Shown here one piece after another: positions 1-5,744 of a stretch of DNA of 5,744 nucleotides. Below the pieces are notes generated by a model. It searched no databases. It saw nothing but the letters and a program-made list of their open reading frames with translations, and was not told the DNA's origin. This DNA is from JBDRMN01 sp043812055 (lineage in GTDB: Bacteria > Patescibacteriota > Gracilibacteria > JAHISY01). The translations under genes and the position numbers were made by a program. The stretch spans positions 1 through 5,744 of the forward strand of contig JBDRMN010000024.1 in NCBI GenBank assembly GCA_043812055.1, written 5' to 3'. Positions within the stretch are counted from its first letter, which is position 1; every line of letters starts with the position of its first letter.

Positions 1-1
1 C

Positions 2-3000
2 AATTACAGCAAAAATTCTTTCAAAGAAGAACGACTTGTTTTTGCAGACAGTGGTGGAGAAACAGAACAAAGTACGTCGTTCGACCCCAACCCAGAAGCC
101 TGGAAGGAACAGAGTTATGAGGCCTTCGAGCGGGCGGCCAAAGCGGCGGCCAAAGCTGGCCGGATCGACAAAGCCGGTCTTCCGGCAATCCTCAGCACAG
201 CGAAAGACAAATTCAAGCTCTGGGCTGAGGAAGAAAAGCGAAAAAGTTCTGACGGAGAAATCCTCAAAAGAATTGAGCAAGCACGGAAAAATAAGGAAGG
301 CGAGAAGATTGCAAAATCTGCTTTGAAGGGTTTCGAAAGGCGCTATCTCGCCGATGTCGCTGAAATTCGCAAGTTCGTCCGTGCTGAAGTCAGAGAGCTC
401 GTCGGAGTAGAAGCCGACGATCCCGAGAAGGCTATGAGCGAAAAGGCCTTCGAAGAATTCATCAACTTCGAGAATGAGATCATGAACAGTGTCCAGACAC
501 TCCTGGAAGAGGCTGGTTATCGAGACGTCCACGCTGCAATCGAGCGAGACAAAGAGCGCGCCAAACGGAGTTACCAAGTCCTGCGTGAACTATTTTCCAA
601 CGAGGAGAAGGTGAATTTCATGCGACTCCTCCTGAAGAGGAAGAGTATCCCGGCAGGCAGCCGGATGGATATTCAAAGCCTGCTGAACTTCAAGCGCAAG
701 ATGGAGGGACGCTGGGATAGTACCGATACACTCATCGGGGTTGTCGACGCCCGAGAGCTGCGTGGTTTGGAGCAGGCGCTCGGCGCCGTCAACCAACTCC
801 ACGAGCACTGGGATGCCACGTTGGAAATTAAAAGACGCAGTCTGCTCGAAAGAGAGCGCCAGGAGTATGCCAAGAATCTCGCTGATTTCAACGAGGAAAT
901 GCGGGATGATCCACCCAAAGAGCCCAACCTAGTTTCCTTCCTCGAAACCTGGCCGGATTTACATAGGCAACGTAGTGCTGACCTTAAGCAAATCAAAGAA
1001 TTGATTGCCGAAGACAGCGAGGCTAGCCTGCGCTTGGCTCAGACTTTCCTGGCAGGTGCCCGAGAAGAGCTGGAAGGGTTTCAGGAAGAAATCAACTCCA
1101 TCAAGGCTGCCAAAAAGAAAGGCACCGTTCCCGATGCAGATTCTAGGGTTATCGGTGTCGATGCCGCAGAAGTCCAGGCCGAGCTCCAGGAAGCCGATAT
1201 CAAGGGCACGAACGCGCCCACACGTGAAGCGGCCAAACATGAAGAAAGTGGTAATTGGCTGAATAAGACTGGGGTCAAGACCAAAAAGTTCTTTACCGCC
1301 CACGGTCGCCTCACCTGGTACAGCTGGCATGATATCGAGGAGACTTTTCGTCTCATCAAGGAAGCCTGGACGAAGCACGTCGAATCCCATACCGAGGACA
1401 AAGCCGGTCAGATCGCGCATGAATTGATGTTTTGGCGGCAGGAGGTCCAACGCCGGGTCCATGAAACAGATTTGATCAAGGAAAAGGGTCGGGCTGAGGA
1501 GCGCAAAAAGCGCTACAAAAACTTAGAATACGAAAGTCTCGTGGCGGAATTAATCGAACACCCGGCCAGGGATAAACGCCGGGCCATCCTCGAGACACTC
1601 GCCGAACGCGGCAATCTCCGCATGAATGATCGCCGGCTGGTAGAAGCCGTGACAGGTCAGCTCCCGGAAGAAGAATACTGGAATCACGCGGAAGCCTCCT
1701 GTGACTACGCAAAGATCATTCAAAAGTTTAAGAGTAAAATTGATCACGATTTTGTCAGGGAGATCGGTTACGGCCAGCAATTGATGGACATGCAAACGGC
1801 TGGTCAGCACAACAAGGAGGCGCTGGGTGAGAAACTGGCTGACCACGCCATGGCCGGTTCTCCGGGAGCGGAGTGCGGTATGGTGGCTGTCCAGATCGAC
1901 AATGCCGGTCTCGACGGTGACAACATTCTCACCGGCATGCTTAAAAAAGGTTTCGAACGGGGTAATAAATTTGCTGATAACACCAGCTTCTGCAAAATCA
2001 AGGTTAATGAAACTGAAACAGTCCACGAAAATGCCACCGCCGGATTGGACGCGCTCAAAATCGTAGATGGTTATCTGCGCGGTTTCGTCACTAATCAGAC
2101 TATCCAGGGTCTGAGTAAAAAGAACGAGGGCGGCTACACACCTTACGCCGCTTTCCAGGATGTTTTGACGAGCAAAACAGAGGAAGTACCCGAGGGGTCT
2201 GGTCATAGAATTTGCTTATTCGAAAAGTGGGGCTGGATCGAGGAAGGTAAAAGAATCACTGCATTGGGCAAGCGCCAAATCATTAATTTCTTCGACAGTC
2301 GGGTTGCTTTCGATGCCTCAGGCGGTATCCATCATATTGCTCTGGATTCCGGTACCTATGCGCGTCACTCGACAAAATATACCACCATCGAGACCTTCAG
2401 AAGCGCTAACATTGTTGTTGGAGATAAGATGGTGCCCAACTGTCTTAAAGCAAGTGGGGTAGAAATTTATGACAATTCGACTAGTCGTTCCCGGGGTGGA
2501 GCCGGTCAGATCGTCGGTCGGCAACAGGAAATTACCTTTCTTTTCAAGTCAGCATTCGAGGAAGTCGAGGATGGTGTCACGATGATCAAACACGGCCAAA
2601 ACGATGACATGAAGGAACTTGGCCGGAAGCGCCTCGAAAAAGGTACTCGGGCGCTCGAAATTATGTTCAATAACATCGTTAAAAACACGGAAGACCGTGA
2701 AATCTACCGAAGGGGTAAGGGTAATCCGGCTTATGGTATTCTCAAACGTAATAAAGATGTTACAGACAAAAAATACGGAGCCAGTCTGGATCGGAAAAAC
2801 ATAAACGAAAAGGGTCTGGAAGGACTTTTGGAACATTGCCTGACAAAAAACACCAATCTAAACAAAGACCCAGAATTCAAAAGCTACTACAACCGGATCA
2901 TCAAGGCTTACAATAATTTTGAAGATGAGACCAAGATTCTTTCCAAAGAGGAGCGGGAAGCCAAAGAAAGGGCTGATGACAAGAGAATGCAGAAAACGTA

Positions 3001-3007
3001 CGAGTAA
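2..3007 (+). CDS. Very large charged protein of unknown function, 5' end missing (at least 1001 residues)
   Basis: The frame beginning at base 2 is open without a stop to TAA at 3005-3007, so the protein enters from outside the window and its true start is not visible. The TTG at 323 lacks support as a start, because the coding frame continues upstream with similar Ala/Lys/Glu-rich content. I do not recognise the family. Residues about 1-450 (window numbering) are highly charged and look mainly helical, with possible coiled-coil stretches. Near residues 437-447 is an aromatic patch, LTWYSWHDIEETF. From about residue 560 to 900 the composition changes to a more mixed, Gly-rich, probably alpha/beta region with GSPGAECGMVAVQIDNAGLD (620-639) and a SRSRGGAGQIVGR segment (828-840). 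The C-terminal hundred residues are Lys/Asn/Asp-rich and end in a charged helix. No membrane segment, nucleotide-binding loop or other catalytic motif is apparent; a signal peptide could lie in the missing part. It converges on the FecR gene with 5 bp between stops. Coding status is near certain; function is unknown. Confidence 0.93.
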   Translation, partial: NYSKNSFKEERLVFADSGGETEQSTSFDPNPEAWKEQSYEAFERAAKAAAKAGRIDKAGLPAILSTAKDKFKLWAEEEKRKSSDGEILKRIEQARKNKEGEKIAKSALKGFERRYLADVAEIRKFVRAEVRELVGVEADDPEKAMSEKAFEEFINFENEIMNSVQTLLEEAGYRDVHAAIERDKERAKRSYQVLRELFSNEEKVNFMRLLLKRKSIPAGSRMDIQSLLNFKRKMEGRWDSTDTLIGVVDARELRGLEQALGAVNQLHEHWDATLEIKRRSLLERERQEYAKNLADFNEEMRDDPPKEPNLVSFLETWPDLHRQRSADLKQIKELIAEDSEASLRLAQTFLAGAREELEGFQEEINSIKAAKKKGTVPDADSRVIGVDAAEVQAELQEADIKGTNAPTREAAKHEESGNWLNKTGVKTKKFFTAHGRLTWYSWHDIEETFRLIKEAWTKHVESHTEDKAGQIAHELMFWRQEVQRRVHETDLIKEKGRAEERKKRYKNLEYESLVAELIEHPARDKRRAILETLAERGNLRMNDRRLVEAVTGQLPEEEYWNHAEASCDYAKIIQKFKSKIDHDFVREIGYGQQLMDMQTAGQHNKEALGEKLADHAMAGSPGAECGMVAVQIDNAGLDGDNILTGMLKKGFERGNKFADNTSFCKIKVNETETVHENATAGLDALKIVDGYLRGFVTNQTIQGLSKKNEGGYTPYAAFQDVLTSKTEEVPEGSGHRICLFEKWGWIEEGKRITALGKRQIINFFDSRVAFDASGGIHHIALDSGTYARHSTKYTTIETFRSANIVVGDKMVPNCLKASGVEIYDNSTSRSRGGAGQIVGRQQEITFLFKSAFEEVEDGVTMIKHGQNDDMKELGRKRLEKGTRALEIMFNNIVKNTEDREIYRRGKGNPAYGILKRNKDVTDKKYGASLDRKNINEKGLEGLLEHCLTKNTNLNKDPEFKSYYNRIIKAYNNFEDETKILSKEEREAKERADDKRMQKTYE
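134..157 (+). repeat. Two tandem 12-bp units inside the large gene
   Basis: The unit GCGGCCAAAGCG at 134-145 is followed directly by a copy at 146-157 that differs only in the last base. In the coding frame it produces an Ala/Ala/Lys-type repeat (around ERAAKAAAKAGR), which fits a helical, low-complexity N-terminal part. It is probably a small in-frame duplication and has no evident regulatory role. Confidence 0.5.
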
Positions 3008-3009
3008 GT

Positions 3010-3019
3010 AGCCTAGGCT
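3010..3019. repeat. 10-bp perfect palindrome between convergent genes
   Basis: AGCCTAGGCT reads the same on both strands and spans the 5-bp gap between the TAA of the large gene (3005-3007) and the TAG of the FecR gene (complement of 3013-3015). It has no loop and no adjacent T-tract on either strand, so it is not a convincing intrinsic terminator. It may be chance. Confidence 0.4.
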
Positions 3020-4665
3020 CCCACGTAAGCACTCACCCCTGCTACCAACTCGACAATTTTGTTATCGACTAGATAGCGCGCTTTGCTAGGGATGATCGGT
3101 TGGAGTTTTTGGAGAGCGGGTAGATAAATCGGTTGAGCCTGCATCCCGCTCAGTAATTCACTCACCCTTTGCTCCGTCTCCCGACCTAGCAAGTCACCTG
3201 CTAATTCAACGGTCAGTGCTTCCATCAGTTCACTGATTATCGGTTGAACTTCCCGGTGGGCCAGTTGACCGGCGCGCAGTGTCGCGAAAAGGTTGCGGAG
3301 GCGTCCGGGAGGGGTATAACTGGAAGCTGCCAAGATTTCGAACTCCGGCCGACCCCGCAAAAAAGCCGGATCGAAAAAATAGTAATTCAAGATTTTCTCC
3401 ACAGTGGCGGCCCGGGCCAGGTGTTTCGAGACCACGTCCCGGGTAGGGCCTTCAGGATAGTTATTGCGCAGAAAAAGCTCGAGCACCTCGATCCGGTCGG
3501 TTCCTGGATCCGTCATCCCGCATTCGATCAAGAGCAGCGTTAATTGTTCTTGAGTGGTATTTTTAATCTTTTGCGCGGTTTTACTACTCCCCTCCTGAGC
3601 TGCGATCAGGGCGTCGAACATCCGAATCTGGATGATATCAGTCCCCGTCTGCAGTTTCCCAATCTGCGGTAATTCGGTCTCTTCCGCAGCCGCGACTTCC
3701 GCGGCCAAAACTTTTTCACTCGCAAAGACCACCGTCTCCCCCGCTACGAGCGGTACAGCTTCATTACTTTTGATCGACTTCACAGCGACAATATCCTCTT
3801 CGGTCTGAACTTTGGTCGCACCCGTCTCGGGATCAATCTTTACCGAAAACTTCGCGTTTTGGGCCTCTACGCTGCCCGTCGAGGTCGCAATCTCGAAGGC
3901 CGGGTCATTCGCATCTTTGGCGACGGTTGTTTCGACAGAACCCGCGAGCAAAGCCACCTGTACTCCGCTTTTCTCCATGCCCCGCAAGGCTAGATTGAAA
4001 CCCGCAATCGCCACTTCTGTTCCCCCTGTCAGCCACATCTCACTCGCGTCGAAGAAAACCATGCTCGCGGTTGAATCCTCCTCTACCCGCACCGTATCCC
4101 CCACTCGCACCGTTGTTTCTTCTTCAATTGAACGAAAAAAGGTCTGGTTGGCTTCCCGGATTTTCACCACTCCACTTTCGACTGCCACTCGCGCCACCTC
4201 CGCCCGCGCCTCCTGCATCTCGTAGACGAAAGCTGTCCCCGCCGTTCCGATGAGCACGATAAACAAAATCGTGAAGGCGACTGCCCGACGCAGGAAGAGC
4301 AAAAACACCGGCCTCCGCCAGGCAGCAAAATGATTCCGCACCCGCTCCCGCCAGGCAACTTTGGGTAATACTTTGGGTAATTGGGCCAAAGCTTGCGCGA
4401 TTGCCGCTAGCCAGTCGAGTACGCCGGAGGGACTGATCACCCTTTCCCTCTTGGCGATCTTACGGTCAAGTTTTTCGGCATTTTCATACAGCCTTGCTTC
4501 AGCGACAATATGGTTCAAAACACGCTTTTTTATGTTCTCCTGCGCTTCCTGATCGAGCTCCGGCAAACGACCAAGTACGGTCAAAAAGAGCTTCTCTAAG
4601 CGGTTCTTCGGCTCCTCAACTTTCGTCTGGGCGCACCCCGGCTTTTTACGTAATAAATTAAACAT
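3013..4665 (-). CDS. Single-pass membrane protein with FecR-like domain, probable regulator of the adjacent sigma factor
   Basis: From ATG at 4665 the product has 550 residues. The cytoplasmic part (about 1-125) is charged and helical. A basic stretch (WRRPVFLLFLRRAV) precedes one transmembrane helix at about 126-147 (AFTILFIVLIGTAGTAF), so the positive-inside rule puts the C-terminus outside. Residues about 160-315 match the FecR pattern: VRVGDTVRVEEDSTASMVFF, then LTGGTEVAI, LLAGSVETTV, FEIATSTGSVEAQNAKFSV and a closing VPLVAGETVVF. Residues about 340-550 form a helical extension I cannot assign. FecR proteins commonly transmit signals to ECF sigma factors, and the overlap with the sigma gene supports that role. 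No Cys/His zinc-binding anti-sigma motif is seen in the N-terminal part, so anti-sigma activity is inference. A TTG at 4671 would add two residues; I prefer the ATG, which overlaps the sigma stop by 8 bp. The stop is TAG at 3013-3015. Confidence 0.9.
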   Translation of the reverse strand: MFNLLRKKPGCAQTKVEEPKNRLEKLFLTVLGRLPELDQEAQENIKKRVLNHIVAEARLYENAEKLDRKIAKRERVISPSGVLDWLAAIAQALAQLPKVLPKVAWRERVRNHFAAWRRPVFLLFLRRAVAFTILFIVLIGTAGTAFVYEMQEARAEVARVAVESGVVKIREANQTFFRSIEEETTVRVGDTVRVEEDSTASMVFFDASEMWLTGGTEVAIAGFNLALRGMEKSGVQVALLAGSVETTVAKDANDPAFEIATSTGSVEAQNAKFSVKIDPETGATKVQTEEDIVAVKSIKSNEAVPLVAGETVVFASEKVLAAEVAAAEETELPQIGKLQTGTDIIQIRMFDALIAAQEGSSKTAQKIKNTTQEQLTLLLIECGMTDPGTDRIEVLELFLRNNYPEGPTRDVVSKHLARAATVEKILNYYFFDPAFLRGRPEFEILAASSYTPPGRLRNLFATLRAGQLAHREVQPIISELMEALTVELAGDLLGRETEQRVSELLSGMQAQPIYLPALQKLQPIIPSKARYLVDNKIVELVAGVSAYVGA

Positions 4666-4671
4666 CCTCAA
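4658..4671 (-). promoter_or_regulatory. Sigma stop / FecR start overlap, likely translational coupling
   Basis: On the minus strand, TTG (4671), AGG and ATG (4665) lie in the FecR frame, inside the last codons of the sigma gene, which stops with TAA at 4660-4658. A GAGG lies immediately before the ATG, too close for a normal Shine-Dalgarno spacing. No better ribosome site is visible a few bases farther upstream. The arrangement suggests that ribosomes ending the sigma frame restart on the FecR frame, keeping the two products in proportion. Confidence 0.6.
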
Positions 4672-5296
4672 TAGTCTTGAACGGAATAATGCCGGGAGCG
4701 TTACTTTGAGTTTTAGCCTTTCTCTCCAGCAAATCTTTCAATCTGGCCAAAGCGCGGAACTGAATCACCCGCACCGCACCGACCGTCTTTTCAAGTACTT
4801 CTGAAATCTCTTCATTATTGAATTCATTTACAAATTTAAGCACAATCACCTGCTGCTGAAGCTCAGGCAATTTACGAATCGCCGCTGCCAACTCTAGCTG
4901 TTCGAACTGTCCTTGCAAGCGTGCCTCCGGATCATTCTCCCGCCGATCACTGCGCAAGTCTTCGGACAGCCCCACTGTCTCTACCTTCGCATTCTCCCGA
5001 TAATGATCGACGACGATATTGTGGGCAATGCGAAAAACCCAGGAACCAAATGAACTCCCCTTCTGTTTCTCATAGCTCTTGCGCTTCTCCCAGACTTTGA
5101 GAAAAACCGTCTCCGTCAGATCTTCCGCTTCATCCCGACTCACGCGATAGTAGACGTAGCGGTAGATCGGTACGACCAGGCGATCGTAGATATCACCAAA
5201 AGCTCCAGCGTCGCCATCGCGGGCCCTCCGTACAAGCGCCTCTATTTCTCGCAGCTCTTTTGGACTGAAAGCCACTTCGGGGATTAGTTTATACAT
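4658..5296 (-). CDS. RNA polymerase sigma factor, sigma-70 family, ECF-like
   Basis: The 212-residue product has the two domains of ECF sigma factors and lacks regions 1 and 3. Sigma-2 covers about 32-102: the core-binding helix is DEAEDLTETVFLKVWE (55-70), and the -10 recognition and melting part includes WVFRIAHNIVVDHYRE (86-101). A polar, acidic linker (about 104-133) follows. Sigma-4 covers about 134-189, with LPELQQQVIVLKF (143-155) and a helix-turn-helix around EEISEVLEKTVGAVRVIQFR (162-181), which recognises the -35 element. A short Pro-containing tail of about 20 residues ends the protein. It would direct RNA polymerase to a special promoter set. ATG at 5296 is the only plausible start: the frame upstream has no start codon before an in-frame TAG (complement of 5351-5353). 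No good Shine-Dalgarno precedes it, so initiation may be weak or leaderless. The FecR-domain gene overlaps its 3' end, which suggests control by that membrane partner. Confidence 0.95.
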   Translation of the reverse strand: MYKLIPEVAFSPKELREIEALVRRARDGDAGAFGDIYDRLVVPIYRYVYYRVSRDEAEDLTETVFLKVWEKRKSYEKQKGSSFGSWVFRIAHNIVVDHYRENAKVETVGLSEDLRSDRRENDPEARLQGQFEQLELAAAIRKLPELQQQVIVLKFVNEFNNEEISEVLEKTVGAVRVIQFRALARLKDLLERKAKTQSNAPGIIPFKTIEDV

Positions 5297-5361
5297 AAAG
5301 TGAGAGCAAGCGCAAAACTTTGGGATTTTGGGTACTGGAAAAGCTGGACTCTAGATTTTAG

Positions 5362-5449
5362 GGAACAGGTGCCAGGGAACAGGGAACAGTTAGGTTTCAG
5401 GTTGCAGGTTACAAGTTTCACGTTGCAGGTTACAAGTTTCACGTTTCAG
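5362..5449. repeat. Heptamer tandem repeats in noncoding DNA (4 + 8 units of 7 bp)
   Basis: Four 7-bp units occupy 5362-5389: GGAACAG, a GTGCCAG variant, then GGAACAG twice. A 4-bp TTAG spacer (5390-5393) follows, then eight exact 7-bp steps at 5394-5449 with the pattern GTTNCAN. Position 4 runs T,G,A,T,G,A,T,T and position 7 runs G,G,A,C,G,A,C,G. Three heptamers form a higher 21-bp unit repeated perfectly at 5401-5421 and 5422-5442. Short heptamer arrays between genes are known from several bacteria (for example the STRR repeats of cyanobacteria); their function is uncertain. A plus-strand frame runs through this array, but its product is only a translation of the repeat, so I do not call a gene there. 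Confidence 0.85.
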
Positions 5450-5491
5450 GGCTTTTCTTTGCTGGAGACTCAGACGAAGAAGATTTCCTCT

Positions 5492-5509
5492 CTTTTTAGC
5501 GCTGAAAAG
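5492..5509. terminator. Weak inverted repeat downstream of the right-edge gene
   Basis: CTTTTTAGCGCTGAAAAG is an imperfect 18-bp inverted repeat with an AGCGCT core. It lies about 10 bp past the stop of the minus-strand gene ending at 5520. As minus-strand RNA it could form only a weak A/U-rich stem with a mismatch, and no U-tract follows. It could be a poor terminator or chance. Confidence 0.2.
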
Positions 5510-5519
5510 TCAAAAGGGG

Positions 5520-5741
5520 TTAAGAAAAAACTTTATTTAATTTATCAGGATCCGTAGCAAAATCGGAAAATCCTTTTTCCCAAAATTTAAACTCATCAGC
5601 ACCATCCCAGGGCATTCCGGGATTGGAGACGGAAATGAATTTACTTGTAAATTTACTAATTTCTTTAACATCTCCGGCATTGTAATAATCAACAATAAAA
5701 AGCTTGGGCTTTGGTTTTTTCCTAACATGTTTTTTAATCAT
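5520..5741 (-). CDS. Unrecognised small or 5'-truncated protein
   Basis: A minus-strand frame runs from ATG at 5741 to TAA (complement of 5520-5522), giving 73 residues. The frame is also open in the one codon left before the window edge, so this may be either a short gene or the C-terminal part of a longer one. The protein starts with a basic stretch (MIKKHVRKKPKPK), then a hydrophobic LFIVDYY resembling a beta strand, and ends with a region rich in Asp, Phe and Trp (PGMPWDGADEFKFWEKGF). This ordered composition looks like real coding sequence, although I recognise no family. It points the same way as the sigma/FecR genes but lies over 220 bp upstream, past the repeat array, so it is probably not in their operon. 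The DNA here is much poorer in GC than the rest of the window. Confidence 0.6.
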   Translation of the reverse strand: MIKKHVRKKPKPKLFIVDYYNAGDVKEISKFTSKFISVSNPGMPWDGADEFKFWEKGFSDFATDPDKLNKVFS

Positions 5742-5744
5742 ATC

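Larger units (their letters stand above)
5297..5519. other. Intergenic region upstream of the sigma gene
   Basis: These 223 bp separate the sigma gene from the next minus-strand gene and should hold the promoter of the sigma/FecR unit. The best -10-like hexamer on the minus strand is TAAAAT (complement of 5355-5360), about 60 bp before the sigma start, but no acceptable -35 element lies at the right distance. No ECF-type GGAAC motif reads in the direction of the sigma gene. The heptamer array fills much of the middle. Confidence 0.5.

Noticed and set aside
36..326. Plus-strand frame encoding 96 basic residues
   Set aside because: It lies in another frame across the open 5' part of the large gene and is Arg/Lys/Ser low complexity, typical of a shadow frame.
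1550..2206. Minus-strand frame of 218 codons inside the large gene
   Set aside because: It is antisense to a continuous, protein-like plus-strand frame and shows no recognisable motif; similar antisense frames occur all along this gene.
3812..4225. Plus-strand frame of 137 codons inside the FecR gene
   Set aside because: It is antisense to the clear FecR-like region. Its Ser/Thr/Ala-rich product is what the complement of that sequence would give.
5362..5389. GGAAC cores of the heptamers as ECF sigma -35 elements
   Set aside because: GGAAC resembles the -35 element of many ECF promoters, but here it lies on the plus strand, pointing away from the sigma gene, in several copies and without a matching -10 element at the usual distance.
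5362..5449. CRISPR array
   Set aside because: The units are 7 bp long and contiguous, without unique spacers, and no cas gene is nearby.
5300..5557. Plus-strand frame of 85 codons across the repeat array
   Set aside because: Much of the product is a translation of the heptamer repeats (repeated LQVTSFT), and the frame overlaps the right-edge gene. It is open only because the repeat contains no stop in that frame.

Overview
The window holds one very large plus-strand gene of unknown function that enters from the left edge, meeting head-on a two-gene minus-strand unit made of an ECF-type sigma factor and a one-pass membrane protein with a FecR-like domain. A short AT-rich region with heptamer repeats follows, then the end of another minus-strand gene at the right edge. 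I recognise no RNA genes, CRISPR arrays, transposases or phage genes.

Organism: bacterial. A giant, highly charged, lineage-specific protein, an ECF sigma plus FecR-domain membrane partner, and short noncoding tandem repeats fit Candidate Phyla Radiation (Patescibacteria) metagenome genomes best. This is an inference from general style, with moderate confidence at most; no marker gene is present. The visible stop codons are TAA (three) and TAG (one), so the genetic code cannot be tested through TGA use as a stop. No in-frame TGA occurs in the four reading frames called here.

Layout: (1) 2-3007, plus: at least 1001 codons, open from the first complete codon, so its start lies outside the window. 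Any start placed inside, such as TTG at 323, is arbitrary. (2) 3008-3012: only 5 bp separate the two convergent stop codons, and a 10-bp palindrome spans the gap. (3) 3013-4665, minus: membrane FecR-domain protein, probable sigma regulator. (4) 4658-5296, minus: sigma factor, whose last codons overlap the start of the FecR gene. (5) 5297-5519: noncoding, with twelve 7-bp repeat units and a weak inverted repeat. (6) 5520 to the right edge, minus: small or partial gene, unrecognised, in DNA much richer in AT.

Working model: the sigma factor and the membrane protein are co-translated and form a signalling pair. The membrane protein places a basic cytoplasmic N-terminal part next to RNA polymerase and a FecR-like domain plus an unknown helical domain outside the membrane. 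What it senses and which genes it controls cannot be read from this window. The giant protein may or may not be connected to the pair; only its position suggests a link.
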